A stretch of 64,000 nucleotides of DNA, taken from Micromonospora solifontis. Lineage in GTDB: Bacteria; Actinomycetota; Actinomycetes; Mycobacteriales; Micromonosporaceae. Below, one piece after another: positions 7,683-18,999 of the stretch. The notes beneath the pieces were generated by a model. The model made no database searches. It was not told the DNA's origin and saw only the letters and a list, made by a program, of their open reading frames with translations. A program made the translations under genes and the position numbers. Location: the NCBI RefSeq assembly GCF_003725545.1, contig NZ_RJLN01000024.1, forward strand, positions 1-64,000, given 5' to 3'. Every line of letters begins with the position of its first letter. Positions within the stretch are counted from its first letter, which is position 1.

Positions 7683-10600
7683 TCAGGCCAGCCGGTACGC
7701 CCGGATGATCTCCTGCGCCACGGTGTTGCCGGCGTCGTCCCGGGCGGTCGCCTTCAGTGAGACGAACCCGGTGCTGGACGGGTACCGGAGGGTGGCTTTC
7801 CAGCTGCCGCCACCGGCCGCCGTGAGGCTCACCGGCTGCCAGGTCGCCCCGTCGTCGTAGGAGACGCTGAGCGTGGCCCCGGTGACCGGGCCGGCGCCCG
7901 CCGCCCCGTCCACGTGGGACGCGGCGAGGCCGATCTTCTGCTGGCTGCCGGCCCGCACCGCCCCGGTCAGGTCGGTGTCGATCCGGTAGTCGAGCTGCAG
8001 GAGCGGCAGCAGCGCCCGGTCGGCCGGCCGCGCCGAGTGGAAGGCCCAGACCGTCCGGGTACGGGTGGAGGTCACCCACGGGTCGGCGGGCCGGGTGGTG
8101 TCCTGCTCGAAGCGGTACTCGGCGGTGCCGTCCGTCGGCGGCACCTCCTCCTGGACGGCCTGGTACGGCTGCTCCCGGCCGACCAGCGTCCCGTTCTGGT
8201 AGAGCCGGGACGTCACGGTGCTCACCCCGTCGTCGACCGAGCCGGTGATGCCGCCGTCACCACCGGCCGGCGGCACGTTGACGGCGAAGAAGTCGCCGTC
8301 CCGGTACGGGTACCAGTAGCCGGGGCCGAGTCGCGGCCGGGTGACCGGGCTGAACCAGCTGCGGGTGACGTGCTCGCCGGGCCGGTACGTGACCTGGTCG
8401 TGCCGCTGCTCCCAGCCGGGCATGAGCTGGACCTCCTGGTACCAGCTGGTGCCGTCCCGGGTGGACAGGTAGTCGACCCGGGTCGACGGCGCGGCGACCG
8501 GCTGGTAGATGCCCAGGCACGGCGGCCAGTGGTAGGACCGGCAGTCGGCCCGCAGGTCGAAGGCGAGCGACGGGCTGCCGGCGTGGAAGCTCTGGTCCAC
8601 CCGGGCCAGTTCCTTCTCGGTCGGCGCGTACGTCGGGTCGGCCGGCACCTCGCCGGGCCACGCCCGGACCAGGTCGTAGGTGTACGGGCTGAAGGCGACG
8701 GCGTTGCCACGCAGGCGCAGGGTGCCGGCACGGGCAGCGGGGAGGACCCGCTCGCCCTCGGCCCGGGTGAGCGACACCACCGGCAGGTCGGTGCCGCCGG
8801 CGAAGGTGTAGTACGGGCCGGGCCGGTCGTTGACCAGCACGAGCAGGGCGGCCCCGGCCGCCTCGGCGGCGGCGGCGACCTCACCGGGGAACACCGTGTC
8901 GTCCCGGGTCACCAGGACGGCCTTGCCCTTGACGTCGCGGCCCTGGAAGTCGGCGGCGGTGCCGCTGCCGACGTACGTCGCGGCGAGGTCGACCTTGCCG
9001 TCGAGCCGGGCCGAACCGGCCTGGTAGCGCGGGTCGAGCGGGACGGCGGACGGGGTGTGGCCGGCCAGCGTGAGGTGGTCCACCTCCCGGCTCCACCGGG
9101 CGGCGAACTCGTAGCTGCCGCCGGTGACCTGCCCGGTCGGCGCGACGTAGACGTCGTCCACGTCCGGCGGGACGGTGTAGACGTTGGTGAAGGCGGCGTA
9201 CGGGCCGCCGATGCCGGAGTCCCGGAAGTACTGCACCCGCCGGTAGCTGTCCTCGCTCGGCCGGGGCGTGGTCACGGTCACCTTGTGCGCCTGCCGGGCG
9301 TCCAGCTCCACGGACCGGTCGGCGTCGAGCTTCAGGCTCGGCGTGCCCAGCAGGGCGACACCCACCGAGTCGGGTCCGTCGCCGGCCACCGTCAGCCAGG
9401 TGGTGACGTTGTACTCGCCCGGCGGCAGGCGCAGCGGCCCGACGGTCCCGGTCTCCGGGTCGAGGGCCACCGTGCGGACGAAGAAGTCGCCGTACCGGTA
9501 GACGGTCACGTAGCCGCCGGCCGGCTTGCCGTCGCGGCCCACGGCATGCACCTTCAGGTCGTACCGTTCGTCCTCCTTGACCAGGCCCAGGGCGGTGTGC
9601 GCGCGAACCTTGCCGGTGCCGTCGGTGGCGACCAGCGCGCCGGTGTACCGGCCGGTGCCGGCGACGTCGTCCGGGTCGGCGGTGACGGTGGCGGTCGCGG
9701 TGCCGCCGGCGGGCACGGTGACCCGTCCCGGGGAGACCGCGCCGAGGCCGGCCGGCTTGCCGTCCGGCCCGGTCAGGGCCAGCGCCAGGACGAGGGTGAC
9801 GGCCTCGGTGCCGCTGTTGGCGTACGTGACGGTGCGGCTGACCGGCTGGTCGCCGTCGTGCGGCCAGGTGAAGAAGCCGAGGTCGGCGGAGCCGGTGGCC
9901 TGGATGTCACCGAGGGCGGCCGGCACGTCCAGCCGGCCGGCGCCCACCTGGTACGGGGTGGTGTCGGCGAGCTGCTTCGACGCCGACATGAGGGCGTCCT
10001 TGAGCCGGGCCGCCGGCCAGTCCGGGTGCTTGGCGGCGACGATGGCGGCGGCGCCGGCCACGTGCGGGGTGGCCATCGAGGTGCCGCTCATCTCGACATA
10101 GCTGCCCGTGCCCGGGCTCTGGGTGGCGCGGGCGGCCAGGATCTGCACGCCGGGCGCGGAGATGTCCGGCTTCAGGCCGTTGTCCCCGTACCGGGGGCCC
10201 TGGCTGGAAAAATCGGCGCGGACGTCCGCGCCGTCCACGGCGGCGACGGTCAGCGCCGCGTCGGCCGCGGCAGGGCTGCCGATGGTCGACTCGTCGTAGC
10301 TGTTGCCGGCGGCGATCACGAAGAGGGTGCCGGTCTCGGCGGTGAGCCGCTCGACCGCCTGCGCCATCGGGTCGGTCCCGTCGCTCGGCTCCGGGGAGCC
10401 GAGGCTCATGTTGACCACCTTGGCGTGGTGCGCGGCCCACTCCATGCCGGCGATGATCCAGGAGTCCTGGCCGAAGCCGCCGTCGTCGAGCACCTTGCCG
10501 ACCACGAGGTCGGCGCCCGGGGCGACGCCCTTCTCGGCGCCACCCGACGCGGCCCCGCTGCCGGCCACTGTGGAGGCCACGTGGGTGCCGTGCCCGTCCC

Positions 10601-11378
10601 GGTCGACGGTGTCCACGCCGGGTACGAAGGAGACCGCCTCCTTGACCTTCCCGGCGAGGTCGGGGTGGGTGGCGTCGACGCCGGTGTCCAGGACGGCCAC
10701 CGTGGTGCCCTTGCCGTCGTACCCGGCGGACCACGCCTGCGGCGCGCCCACCTGGGCGACGCTGTCGGCGAGGTCCACCCGCACCCGGCCGTCGAGCCAG
10801 AGCTTGCCGACGCCACCGGCGAACCGGGTGGACCCGCCGGCCGGGGCCAGGGCCCGCCAGAAGGACGCCGCGTCCTTCTTCGCGGTGCTGAGCGCCATGC
10901 CGTTGATGCTGCGCAGGTCACGGACCTTGCGGGCCTTGGCGGGCGCGGTCCGGGCGGCGGCCCGGGCGGTGCCGCCGCCCGGGTACGTGGCGATCAGCGG
11001 CAGCTCGCTGGCGTGCGTGTCGTCGAAGCCGTCCTCGATCAGGTCGGTGACGTTGAACAGCTCCCGGTCGAGCCGGTTCGCGGCGAGGTGCGGCAGCGCC
11101 TCGTCGGGGATCACGTACAGGTCCTGGCCGACCATCTCGGTGTGCACGCCGCCGGTGGAGCCGTTGCTCCGGTCGACGGTGACCACGTCCGGTCCGCTGG
11201 CCGGGTGGGTCACCCGGACGACGTCACCGGTGACGAGGGTGACGGTGTCGCTGGTCTCGGCGGCGCCGGGGGCGGCCGGCGGCGACGGCTGGCTGCCGGC
11301 GACGGCCGGGGTTCCAGGCGCGGCCGCGAGCGCCGCCGCGACGGTGACGGCGAGCAGCCGACGGGTACTTCGTGGCAT
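7683..11378 (-). CDS. Large secreted subtilisin-family (S8) serine protease
   Basis: 1231 residues from an ATG preceded by GGGAGAGG. The frame stays open another 200 codons upstream, but only the ATG at 11378 is followed by a signal peptide (basic start, Ala-rich core, PAVAG near residue 27). A propeptide of about 150 residues leads to the S8 catalytic domain. The catalytic Asp is in VAVLDTGVD, His in DGHGTHVAS and Ser in GTSMATPHVAG. A PA-like insert near residues 815-870 and long beta-rich C-terminal regions follow, as in large actinobacterial secreted subtilases. Likely an extracellular degradative protease. It is transcribed divergently from an HTH regulator that may control it, and ends in a strong hairpin. 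Confidence 0.93.
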   Translation of the reverse strand: MPRSTRRLLAVTVAAALAAAPGTPAVAGSQPSPPAAPGAAETSDTVTLVTGDVVRVTHPASGPDVVTVDRSNGSTGGVHTEMVGQDLYVIPDEALPHLAANRLDRELFNVTDLIEDGFDDTHASELPLIATYPGGGTARAAARTAPAKARKVRDLRSINGMALSTAKKDAASFWRALAPAGGSTRFAGGVGKLWLDGRVRVDLADSVAQVGAPQAWSAGYDGKGTTVAVLDTGVDATHPDLAGKVKEAVSFVPGVDTVDRDGHGTHVASTVAGSGAASGGAEKGVAPGADLVVGKVLDDGGFGQDSWIIAGMEWAAHHAKVVNMSLGSPEPSDGTDPMAQAVERLTAETGTLFVIAAGNSYDESTIGSPAAADAALTVAAVDGADVRADFSSQGPRYGDNGLKPDISAPGVQILAARATQSPGTGSYVEMSGTSMATPHVAGAAAIVAAKHPDWPAARLKDALMSASKQLADTTPYQVGAGRLDVPAALGDIQATGSADLGFFTWPHDGDQPVSRTVTYANSGTEAVTLVLALALTGPDGKPAGLGAVSPGRVTVPAGGTATATVTADPDDVAGTGRYTGALVATDGTGKVRAHTALGLVKEDERYDLKVHAVGRDGKPAGGYVTVYRYGDFFVRTVALDPETGTVGPLRLPPGEYNVTTWLTVAGDGPDSVGVALLGTPSLKLDADRSVELDARQAHKVTVTTPRPSEDSYRRVQYFRDSGIGGPYAAFTNVYTVPPDVDDVYVAPTGQVTGGSYEFAARWSREVDHLTLAGHTPSAVPLDPRYQAGSARLDGKVDLAATYVGSGTAADFQGRDVKGKAVLVTRDDTVFPGEVAAAAEAAGAALLVLVNDRPGPYYTFAGGTDLPVVSLTRAEGERVLPAARAGTLRLRGNAVAFSPYTYDLVRAWPGEVPADPTYAPTEKELARVDQSFHAGSPSLAFDLRADCRSYHWPPCLGIYQPVAAPSTRVDYLSTRDGTSWYQEVQLMPGWEQRHDQVTYRPGEHVTRSWFSPVTRPRLGPGYWYPYRDGDFFAVNVPPAGGDGGITGSVDDGVSTVTSRLYQNGTLVGREQPYQAVQEEVPPTDGTAEYRFEQDTTRPADPWVTSTRTRTVWAFHSARPADRALLPLLQLDYRIDTDLTGAVRAGSQQKIGLAASHVDGAAGAGPVTGATLSVSYDDGATWQPVSLTAAGGGSWKATLRYPSSTGFVSLKATARDDAGNTVAQEIIRAYRLA

Positions 11379-11488
11379 CGAATGACCTCTCCCTGAAGAC
11401 CGTGGATGCGCTGACCCTCCGACGCCGCCATCGGGTCGGGCAACGGATCGGCCACGGCGGCTTCCTTCCTTGACGCAAAACCGCCACA

Positions 11489-11504
11489 CTTGATCAGCAT
11501 CAAG
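11489..11504. promoter_or_regulatory. Dyad CTTGAT-N4-ATCAAG, candidate operator
   Basis: A perfect 6-base inverted repeat with a 4-base centre (CTTGATCAGCATCAAG) in the 142-bp region between the subtilisin and the HTH regulator. It is flanked by a further CCGCC/GGCGG pair. It lies 16 bases before the regulator's ATG, a typical place for autoregulation. Binding is inferred. Confidence 0.4.
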
Positions 11505-11520
11505 GCGGCGGAGGCGTGAC

Positions 11521-12519
11521 ATGGTGCTGGATGTGCTGGGGCTGAGCAGCGAGGAGTCCACGGCGTACCGGGCTCTGGTGTCGATGGCGTCGGCCGCGCC
11601 CGCCGAATTGGCCAGCCAGGTCGGCGGCGACGAGGGCGAGGCGGCCCGGCTCCTGGGGGTGCTGGAACGCAAAGGGCTGGCCGCGCGCAGCGTCGGTGAC
11701 ATCGCCCGGTTCGTGGCCTCCCCGCCGGCCACCGCGTTCGGCGCGCTGCTGCTGCAACGGCAGAACGAGCTGCGCCTTGCCGAACTGGAGCTGGGCTCGC
11801 TGACCGAGCTGTACCGCGCGGCCAGCGCCGGCCGGGGCGTCGCCGAGGTGGTCGACGTGATCATCGGGGCGGCGGCGCTGCGGCAGCGGCTGGAACAGCT
11901 CCAGCTCGGTGCCCGGTCCGAGGTGATGACCTTCGTCAAGGCGCCCGTGGCGATCATCAGCGGCGCGGAGAACACCGCGGAGGACGCCGCGGTGGCCCGG
12001 GGGGTGCGCTACCGGGTGCTGCTGGAGCGGACGATGCTCGACGAGGACGTCGACATCGACGGCATCGTCGCCGCCCGCGCGGCCGGCGAGGAGATCCGGA
12101 TCGCGGAGAGCCTGCCGCTGAAGCTGTTCATCGTGGACCGGGAGATCGCCATCGTCCCGCTGATCAGCTCGACGGACGTGGCCACCACCGGGGCGCTGCT
12201 GGTGCACCAGAGCGGCCTGCTGGACGCCCTCGTCGCGCTCTTCGAGCTGGAGTGGACGGCGGCCACCGAGGTCACCGTCTCGGCGGACGGCTTTCCCGAC
12301 ACCGGCGTGGACGACCTGGACGTGCAGATCCTGACCCTGCTGCTCACCGGGTTGACCGATCAGGCGGTGGCCGGTCACCTGCGGACGTCGCTGCGGACCG
12401 TGCAACGCCGGGTCCGCCGGCTGATGGACCTGGCCCGGGTGCAGACCCGGATGCAACTCGGCTACCAGGCGGCCCGGCTCGGATGGCTGCCGGGTGAGCC
12501 GGCTCACCGCCGCGGGTAA
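11521..12519 (+). CDS. TrmB/LuxR-like HTH transcriptional regulator
   Basis: 332 residues, with GGAGG 6 bases before the ATG. The N-terminal 80 residues form a TrmB-like winged helix (LGLSSEESTAYRALV, then GVLERKGLAARS). The middle region resembles the phospholipase-D-like sensor part of TrmB-type regulators. The last 70 residues form a LuxR-type HTH (DLDVQILTLLLTGLTDQAVAGHL, with recognition helix SLRTVQRRVRRLM). This two-DNA-domain form is common in actinobacteria and often adjoins secreted proteases. It diverges from the large subtilisin gene across a short region containing a dyad, so control of that protease and of itself is a reasonable inference. The ligand is unknown. Confidence 0.82.
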   Translation: MVLDVLGLSSEESTAYRALVSMASAAPAELASQVGGDEGEAARLLGVLERKGLAARSVGDIARFVASPPATAFGALLLQRQNELRLAELELGSLTELYRAASAGRGVAEVVDVIIGAAALRQRLEQLQLGARSEVMTFVKAPVAIISGAENTAEDAAVARGVRYRVLLERTMLDEDVDIDGIVAARAAGEEIRIAESLPLKLFIVDREIAIVPLISSTDVATTGALLVHQSGLLDALVALFELEWTAATEVTVSADGFPDTGVDDLDVQILTLLLTGLTDQAVAGHLRTSLRTVQRRVRRLMDLARVQTRMQLGYQAARLGWLPGEPAHRRG

Positions 12520-12621
12520 AGACCGGCGCAGCGCCGACCGACATCCCCGAGGTCGGGCCCCGGCTGGGATACCGTCACAGCTCGGGAGGGCAGGTCGGCC
12601 TCGGGGAGAGAGGTGGACGCG

Positions 12622-15183
12622 ATGGCGAGTCCGAAGGCGCGAGCCGGTCGGGCCGCCGTCCTGCACCGCCGCGCGGAGGCGGCCGCGCGGGCCGCCGCCG
12701 GCATCCTCGACGAGATCCGGCCCGCCCCCGCCGACCACCACCGGCAGTACGAGTTGGCCGAGCGGCTGCGTACGGCGGCGGCCCTGGCCGCGCCCGGTTG
12801 GGCGGGCGCCGCGCTGGACGGCCTGGCCGTGACCAGCCCACCCGGCGACGGCCCGCCGCCCCTGGTCCGGGTCGGCACCGCCGCCCCGCTGGACGACGCC
12901 CGGTTCCCCGCGCTGGTGCCCTTGCTCGGCAGCGGGCACCTGACCGTCGACACCGACGCCGCCGACCCCCGGGTGGCCGGACTGCTCCGGGCCCTCCTGC
13001 TGCGCCTGTTCGCCGCCACCCCGGCCGGGGCCCTGCTGGCCCGGGCGGTCGACGGCACCGGGGCGGGCACCTTCGCGGGCTTCGCGCCGCTGGCCGACGC
13101 GGGCCTGCTGCCGCCGCCCGCGACCGACCTGGCCGGGCTGCGGGCCGTCCTGACCGAGGCGGAGGGGTGGGTGGCCGCGGGCAGCGCCCGGCAGCGGCCA
13201 CTGCGACAACTCCAGCCCGGTGCGGCCGACGCCGCGCCGCGAGCCGGCGGTGTCGACCGCACGCTGCTCGTGGTGGTGGCCGCCCTGCCGGACGGCACCG
13301 CCCGGTCCGACCTGGACCGGATCGAGGACCTGGCCGCCCGGGGGCACCGGGCCGGGCTGCACCTGGTGGTGGCGGGGTGGCCGGGCGACGTGTCGCTGCC
13401 GCAGGCCACCGCCGTCGCGGCGCGCACCGCGTACGCGCTGGTCGGTGATCCGCCCGGCGACGCCCTCGGCAGTCCCGGGGCGGAGCCACCGGGCGGCTTG
13501 AACTCCCCGGTCTTCTTCGACGAGGACCCGCCGGCCGAGCTGGTCACCGGGGTCTGCCGCCGGCTGGCCCGGCAGATCGAGGACGGCTCCCGGCTCACCC
13601 TGACCGACCTGCTGCCGCCCGGCGACCTGTGGTCGGAGAGTTCCGCCGACGGGCTCGCCACGACGGTCGGCGACGCCGCCGGCCGGCCGGTCAGCCTCGG
13701 CTTCACCGAACTGACCCCGCACTGGCTGGTCAGTGGCCGTTCCGGGGCGGGCCGCTCGGCGTTCCTCACCGACGTGCTGTTCGGGTTGGCCACCCGGTAC
13801 GGCCCCGATGAGCTGGTGGTCCACCTCGCCGACCCGGCCGACGGCGAGTCCTTCGTCGAGTTCCTCCAGACCGAGCGGGACCGCTCCTGGGTGCCGCAGG
13901 TCCGGACCGCCGGGATCGCCGCCGACCGCGAGTACGTGGCGGACCTGCTCGGCGAGCTGGAGGCGGAGCTGCGCCGCCGCGAGGAGGCGGGCCGGCGGGC
14001 CGGCGGCCAGCGGTACGCGGAGCTGCGCCAGCACCAGCTGCTGCCCCGGATCGTCTGCGTGATCGACAACTTCCCGCTGCTGCTGCGCGAGCGGGACCGG
14101 CTCGCCACCGACCTGCTGGCCCGGCTGGACGGGCTGGCCCGCACCGCCCGGGCGTACGGGATCCACCTGGTCCTGGCCGGCGAGGGTGACCTCGGCATCG
14201 GCGGCCCGCGCGACCCGCTGCTCGGCCAGTTCCCGGTCCGGGTGGCGTTGCCCGGCGGCGCGGCGGTGCTGGAGCCGACGAACGACGCGGCGGCCGGGTT
14301 GCCGGTGGGCAGCGCGGTGGTGAACACCGCCGGCGGGCTGGGCGGGCCGCGCGGGGCGACCCGCGGCCACGAGCGGATGATCCGGTTCCCGGACCCGCAC
14401 GACGACCCGGACCTCCTCGCCGAGCTGCGGCACCGCCTCTGGTCGGCCCGTCCGGAGGGGGCCGCCGCGCCGGTGGTCTTCGCCGGGTACGCGCGACCGC
14501 TGCTCGCCAACGACCCGCGCCACCGGGCCGCGCTGGCCGGTCGGGCGCACACCCCGGCCGCCCTGCTCGGCCGGGCGGTGGACGTGCACCGATCCACGGT
14601 GGCCGTACCGCTCGGCCCGGCGGCCGGCCGGAACCTGGCGGTGCTGGGCCGGGACGACGAGGCGGAACGCCTGCTGGTCACGGCGGCCCGGAGCACGGCG
14701 GTGCAGCACGGGCCGACCCGGTTCGTGCTGGCGCCGCTGGCCAACGGCTCGGCCGGGCCGGCGGCGGCGCTCGCCACCGAGCTGGCCGAGCGGCACGAGG
14801 TGGAGACGGTGGACGTGGCCGGGCTGCGCGGCGCCCTGGCCACGGACGAGCCGGGCTACCTGGTGGTGTTCGGGCTGGACGTGCCGGACGCCACGGAACT
14901 GCCGCCCGAGCTGTTGCGGGCGCTGCTGCTGGAGGGCCCGCCGGCCGGGCGGCACCTGCTCGGCTGGTGGCGGTCGGTCGCACCGCTGGCCGGCCTGCTC
15001 GGCCCCGACGGCGAGGTGGACAAGCTGACCGCCGTGGTGGTGACGGACGTCCCGGGCGGCCGGCTGGAGCAGCTCTTCGACCGGCCCGTGACCTGGCGGC
15101 CGCGACCCGGCCGGGCGGTGCTCTGGGACGGCCCGGGCGAGCAGGGCACCGTCCTGGTGCCGTTCGGGGAGGAGGCGGCGTGA
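12622..15183 (+). CDS. FtsK/EccC-like protein with degenerate nucleotide sites
   Basis: 853 residues from the ATG at 12622, 8 bases after a GGAGAGAGG ribosome site. A GTG nine bases earlier overlaps that site. The N-terminal 360 residues are helical and Ala-rich, and resemble no domain I know. From about residue 365 the fold reads as FtsK/SpoIIIE/EccC ATPase, but the Walker A is GRSGAGRS (Lys replaced by Arg, near 371-378). The Walker B is VCVIDNF (catalytic Glu replaced by Asn, near 480). A second unit near residue 665 has only LGRDDEAERL where a P-loop should be. It therefore looks like the regulatory, non-hydrolysing part of an EccC-type motor without an active motor. It overlaps the next gene by four bases (GTGA), which suggests a complex with that membrane protein. 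Confidence 0.8.
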   Translation: MASPKARAGRAAVLHRRAEAAARAAAGILDEIRPAPADHHRQYELAERLRTAAALAAPGWAGAALDGLAVTSPPGDGPPPLVRVGTAAPLDDARFPALVPLLGSGHLTVDTDAADPRVAGLLRALLLRLFAATPAGALLARAVDGTGAGTFAGFAPLADAGLLPPPATDLAGLRAVLTEAEGWVAAGSARQRPLRQLQPGAADAAPRAGGVDRTLLVVVAALPDGTARSDLDRIEDLAARGHRAGLHLVVAGWPGDVSLPQATAVAARTAYALVGDPPGDALGSPGAEPPGGLNSPVFFDEDPPAELVTGVCRRLARQIEDGSRLTLTDLLPPGDLWSESSADGLATTVGDAAGRPVSLGFTELTPHWLVSGRSGAGRSAFLTDVLFGLATRYGPDELVVHLADPADGESFVEFLQTERDRSWVPQVRTAGIAADREYVADLLGELEAELRRREEAGRRAGGQRYAELRQHQLLPRIVCVIDNFPLLLRERDRLATDLLARLDGLARTARAYGIHLVLAGEGDLGIGGPRDPLLGQFPVRVALPGGAAVLEPTNDAAAGLPVGSAVVNTAGGLGGPRGATRGHERMIRFPDPHDDPDLLAELRHRLWSARPEGAAAPVVFAGYARPLLANDPRHRAALAGRAHTPAALLGRAVDVHRSTVAVPLGPAAGRNLAVLGRDDEAERLLVTAARSTAVQHGPTRFVLAPLANGSAGPAAALATELAERHEVETVDVAGLRGALATDEPGYLVVFGLDVPDATELPPELLRALLLEGPPAGRHLLGWWRSVAPLAGLLGPDGEVDKLTAVVVTDVPGGRLEQLFDRPVTWRPRPGRAVLWDGPGEQGTVLVPFGEEAA

Positions 15184-15881
15184 GTGAGACCGGCACGGCC
15201 GTGCCCGCGCCCCGCGCGGGCGGGTCCATGGGCGGCGCCGACCCGGTGGAGACGGCCTGGGCCGACTACGTCGCGGCCGCCCGGCAGCTCGACGGGGTAC
15301 GCCGGGCCGCGGCGACCGCGGCGACCGAGCAGGCCCGGTCGGTGGCGGCGGCCCGGGAGGAGCTGACCGTCGTGCGGGAGTGGCTCGCCCCGCAGCAGTC
15401 CCGGCTGCGGGAGCTGGGCGTACCGGCGATCTCGCTGGTGCCGACGCCGCCCGAGGTGACCGAGTCGGCGCGGTCGATGGCGGGCGGGCCGGCGGCCGTG
15501 CTGGCGGCCCTGCGCGCCGCCCGGGGCTGGGCGGAGTCGGCGGACGACACGCTCGCCGCCCGGGGTCTGCCCCGGCTGGCCCGCTGGCCGGCCCGCCCCC
15601 GCAACCTGCTGGTGTACGGGCCGGTGGCGCTGCTGGTCCCGCTGGTCCAACTGCTGCTCTTCGCCGTCACCGGCACGGGTCCGGTGAGCATCGCGGCGCT
15701 GGTGGTGGGGCTGCCGATGCCGGCGGTCGCGTTCATGGTGGGCTGGCTGGCGGTGGGGCGGCTGTTCCGGCCCCGCCCGGCGGACCGGGTGGACCGGACG
15801 CCCCGCTTCGGCGCGCTGGTCTGCCTGGTCCCGGCGGTGCTGGCCACCGCCGGCCTGGTCCTGGCGATGTTCCCGGGCTGA
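15180..15881 (+). CDS. Coiled-coil membrane protein coupled to the FtsK-like gene
   Basis: 233 residues from a GTG overlapping the previous stop, with AGGAGG 5 bases upstream; the frame extends upstream but only inside the FtsK-like gene. The N-terminal 70 residues are an Ala/Glu/Arg-rich helix likely to form a coiled coil (TAWADYVAAARQLDGVRRAA). A second helical stretch follows around 95-130. Three hydrophobic helices lie near residues 141-161, 165-186 and 210-230. Not recognised as a named family. Strict coupling to the FtsK/EccC-like protein suggests that the two form a membrane complex, with this protein as the anchor. It runs convergently to folE with a 30-bp gap. Confidence 0.75.
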   Translation: MSETGTAVPAPRAGGSMGGADPVETAWADYVAAARQLDGVRRAAATAATEQARSVAAAREELTVVREWLAPQQSRLRELGVPAISLVPTPPEVTESARSMAGGPAAVLAALRAARGWAESADDTLAARGLPRLARWPARPRNLLVYGPVALLVPLVQLLLFAVTGTGPVSIAALVVGLPMPAVAFMVGWLAVGRLFRPRPADRVDRTPRFGALVCLVPAVLATAGLVLAMFPG

Positions 15882-15911
15882 GTGCGCGGCGGCCGGGCCC
15901 TTCCCCACCCC

Positions 15912-16487
15912 TCAGCGCGGGATGATCAGGGACATCGCCTCGGCCCGCGACTTGGCGTCGTGCTGGAAGGTGCCCCGGACCGCGGAGGTGATCGTCTTCG
16001 CGCCGGACTTCTGGATGCCGCGCATCGCCATGCACATGTGCTCGCACTCGAGCACCACCACGACGCCGCGCGGGGCCAGCCTGCTCATCAGCAGGTCGGC
16101 GATCTGCGAGGTGAGCCGTTCCTGCACCTGCGGCCGGCGGGCGAAGACCTCGACCAGCCGGGCCAGCTTGGACAGCCCGGTGATCCGGCCGTCCGGCCCG
16201 GGGATGTAGCCGATGTGCGCGCTGCCCCGGAACGGCAGCAGGTGGTGCTCGCAGAGACTGGTCACGTCGATGTCCCGGACCAGCACCAGTTCCTCGTGGT
16301 TGGCCTCGAAGGTGGTGCTGAGCACCTGCGCCGGGTCGACCCGCAGGCCGGCGAAGAGCTCGGCGTACGCGCGGGCGACCCGGGCCGGGGTCTGCTGGAG
16401 GCCGTCCCGGTCCGGGTCCTCACCGACGGCGATGAGGATCTCCCGCACCGCCTTCTCGATCCGGGCCAGGTCGACGGTCTCCTCCAC
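15912..16487 (-). CDS. folE: GTP cyclohydrolase I
   Basis: Converts GTP to 7,8-dihydroneopterin triphosphate, the first step of folate synthesis. 191 residues from the GTG at 16487. The zinc site is clear ([12 protein letters not shown] and [11 protein letters not shown]), with the conserved QERLTSQIA and TSAVRG segments, and the length fits the family. The gene follows ftsH on the same strand, as in Mycobacterium (folE next to ftsH). The same frame remains open for 43 more codons with credible protein sequence, up to a CTG at 16616 that overlaps the ftsH stop (CTGA) and could be the true start, giving 234 residues. No ATG or GTG exists in that extension. Confidence 0.93.
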   Translation of the reverse strand: MEETVDLARIEKAVREILIAVGEDPDRDGLQQTPARVARAYAELFAGLRVDPAQVLSTTFEANHEELVLVRDIDVTSLCEHHLLPFRGSAHIGYIPGPDGRITGLSKLARLVEVFARRPQVQERLTSQIADLLMSRLAPRGVVVVLECEHMCMAMRGIQKSGAKTITSAVRGTFQHDAKSRAEAMSLIIPR

Positions 16488-16612
16488 CGGGCGCCCGGTC
16501 AGCCTGCCGCTGATCAGGCGCGCGGCGACGAAGTCGAGGCCGTCCTCGTCGGGCTCGGTCGCGGAGACGGCCAGCTCCCGGTCGGGGAAGCTGGCCGTCG
16601 GGTCCGTGCTGC

Positions 16613-18625
<2,013 letters not shown>

Positions 18626-18999
18626 GCTGTCGTCGGGCGCCGAGACGCCCGCATCCTCCTGATCGACGTCCTGACCGTCTGAATGGTGTCGCCGCCTCGG
18701 GCGGCGGCCGCAGCCGCCGTGCGGGCCGGCCCCGACCCCGGGACGCGCCTACTGCCGCGCCGCGGTCATTCGACGGTACACCGTTCGTGCCAGATGTGAG
18801 CTTGCGAGCCCGGCACTTACGCGTACGGCGAACCGAGGTTTGAGCCGGCGTGCCGGGAGCTCCCCACCCGACCCGCCCGACCGCCCGGTCACGCGGACGA
18901 GGGGTCGGGCGTGGAGAGTGCCTCCACGTCACCGGCCTCTACCGTAGTCCGAAAGGCTGAGAGTCCGCTGAACGTCCGCTTGACGCGGCCCCCGACCGA
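18626..18999. other. 374-bp non-coding region between hpt and ftsH
   Basis: No convincing gene on either strand. It presumably holds the ftsH promoter, but I could not place -35 and -10 boxes with confidence. It contains a GTGCC/GGCAC-flanked hairpin at 18787-18816 whose core matches the REP-like element described at 42.5 kb, and a GC-rich repeat-like stretch near 18680-18720. Confidence 0.6.
18787..18816. repeat. REP-like short element, copy A
   Basis: GTGAGCTTGCGAGCCCGGCA at 18796-18815 matches 19 of 20 bases of a segment inside the coding gene at 42.5 kb (42550-42569). Here it is enclosed by a GTGCC/GGCAC inverted repeat, so it can fold as a hairpin. It is intergenic. Confidence 0.5.

Noticed and set aside
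7914..11396. Plus-strand frame of 1160 codons opposite the subtilisin
   Set aside because: It mirrors a well-supported protease gene, has a composition typical of shadow frames and no recognisable domain.
11500..14955. Open frame of 1151 codons on the minus strand
   Set aside because: It lies antisense to the HTH regulator and FtsK-like gene, is full of Gly/Arg/Pro with no domain, and is expected from the codon bias of a very GC-rich genome.
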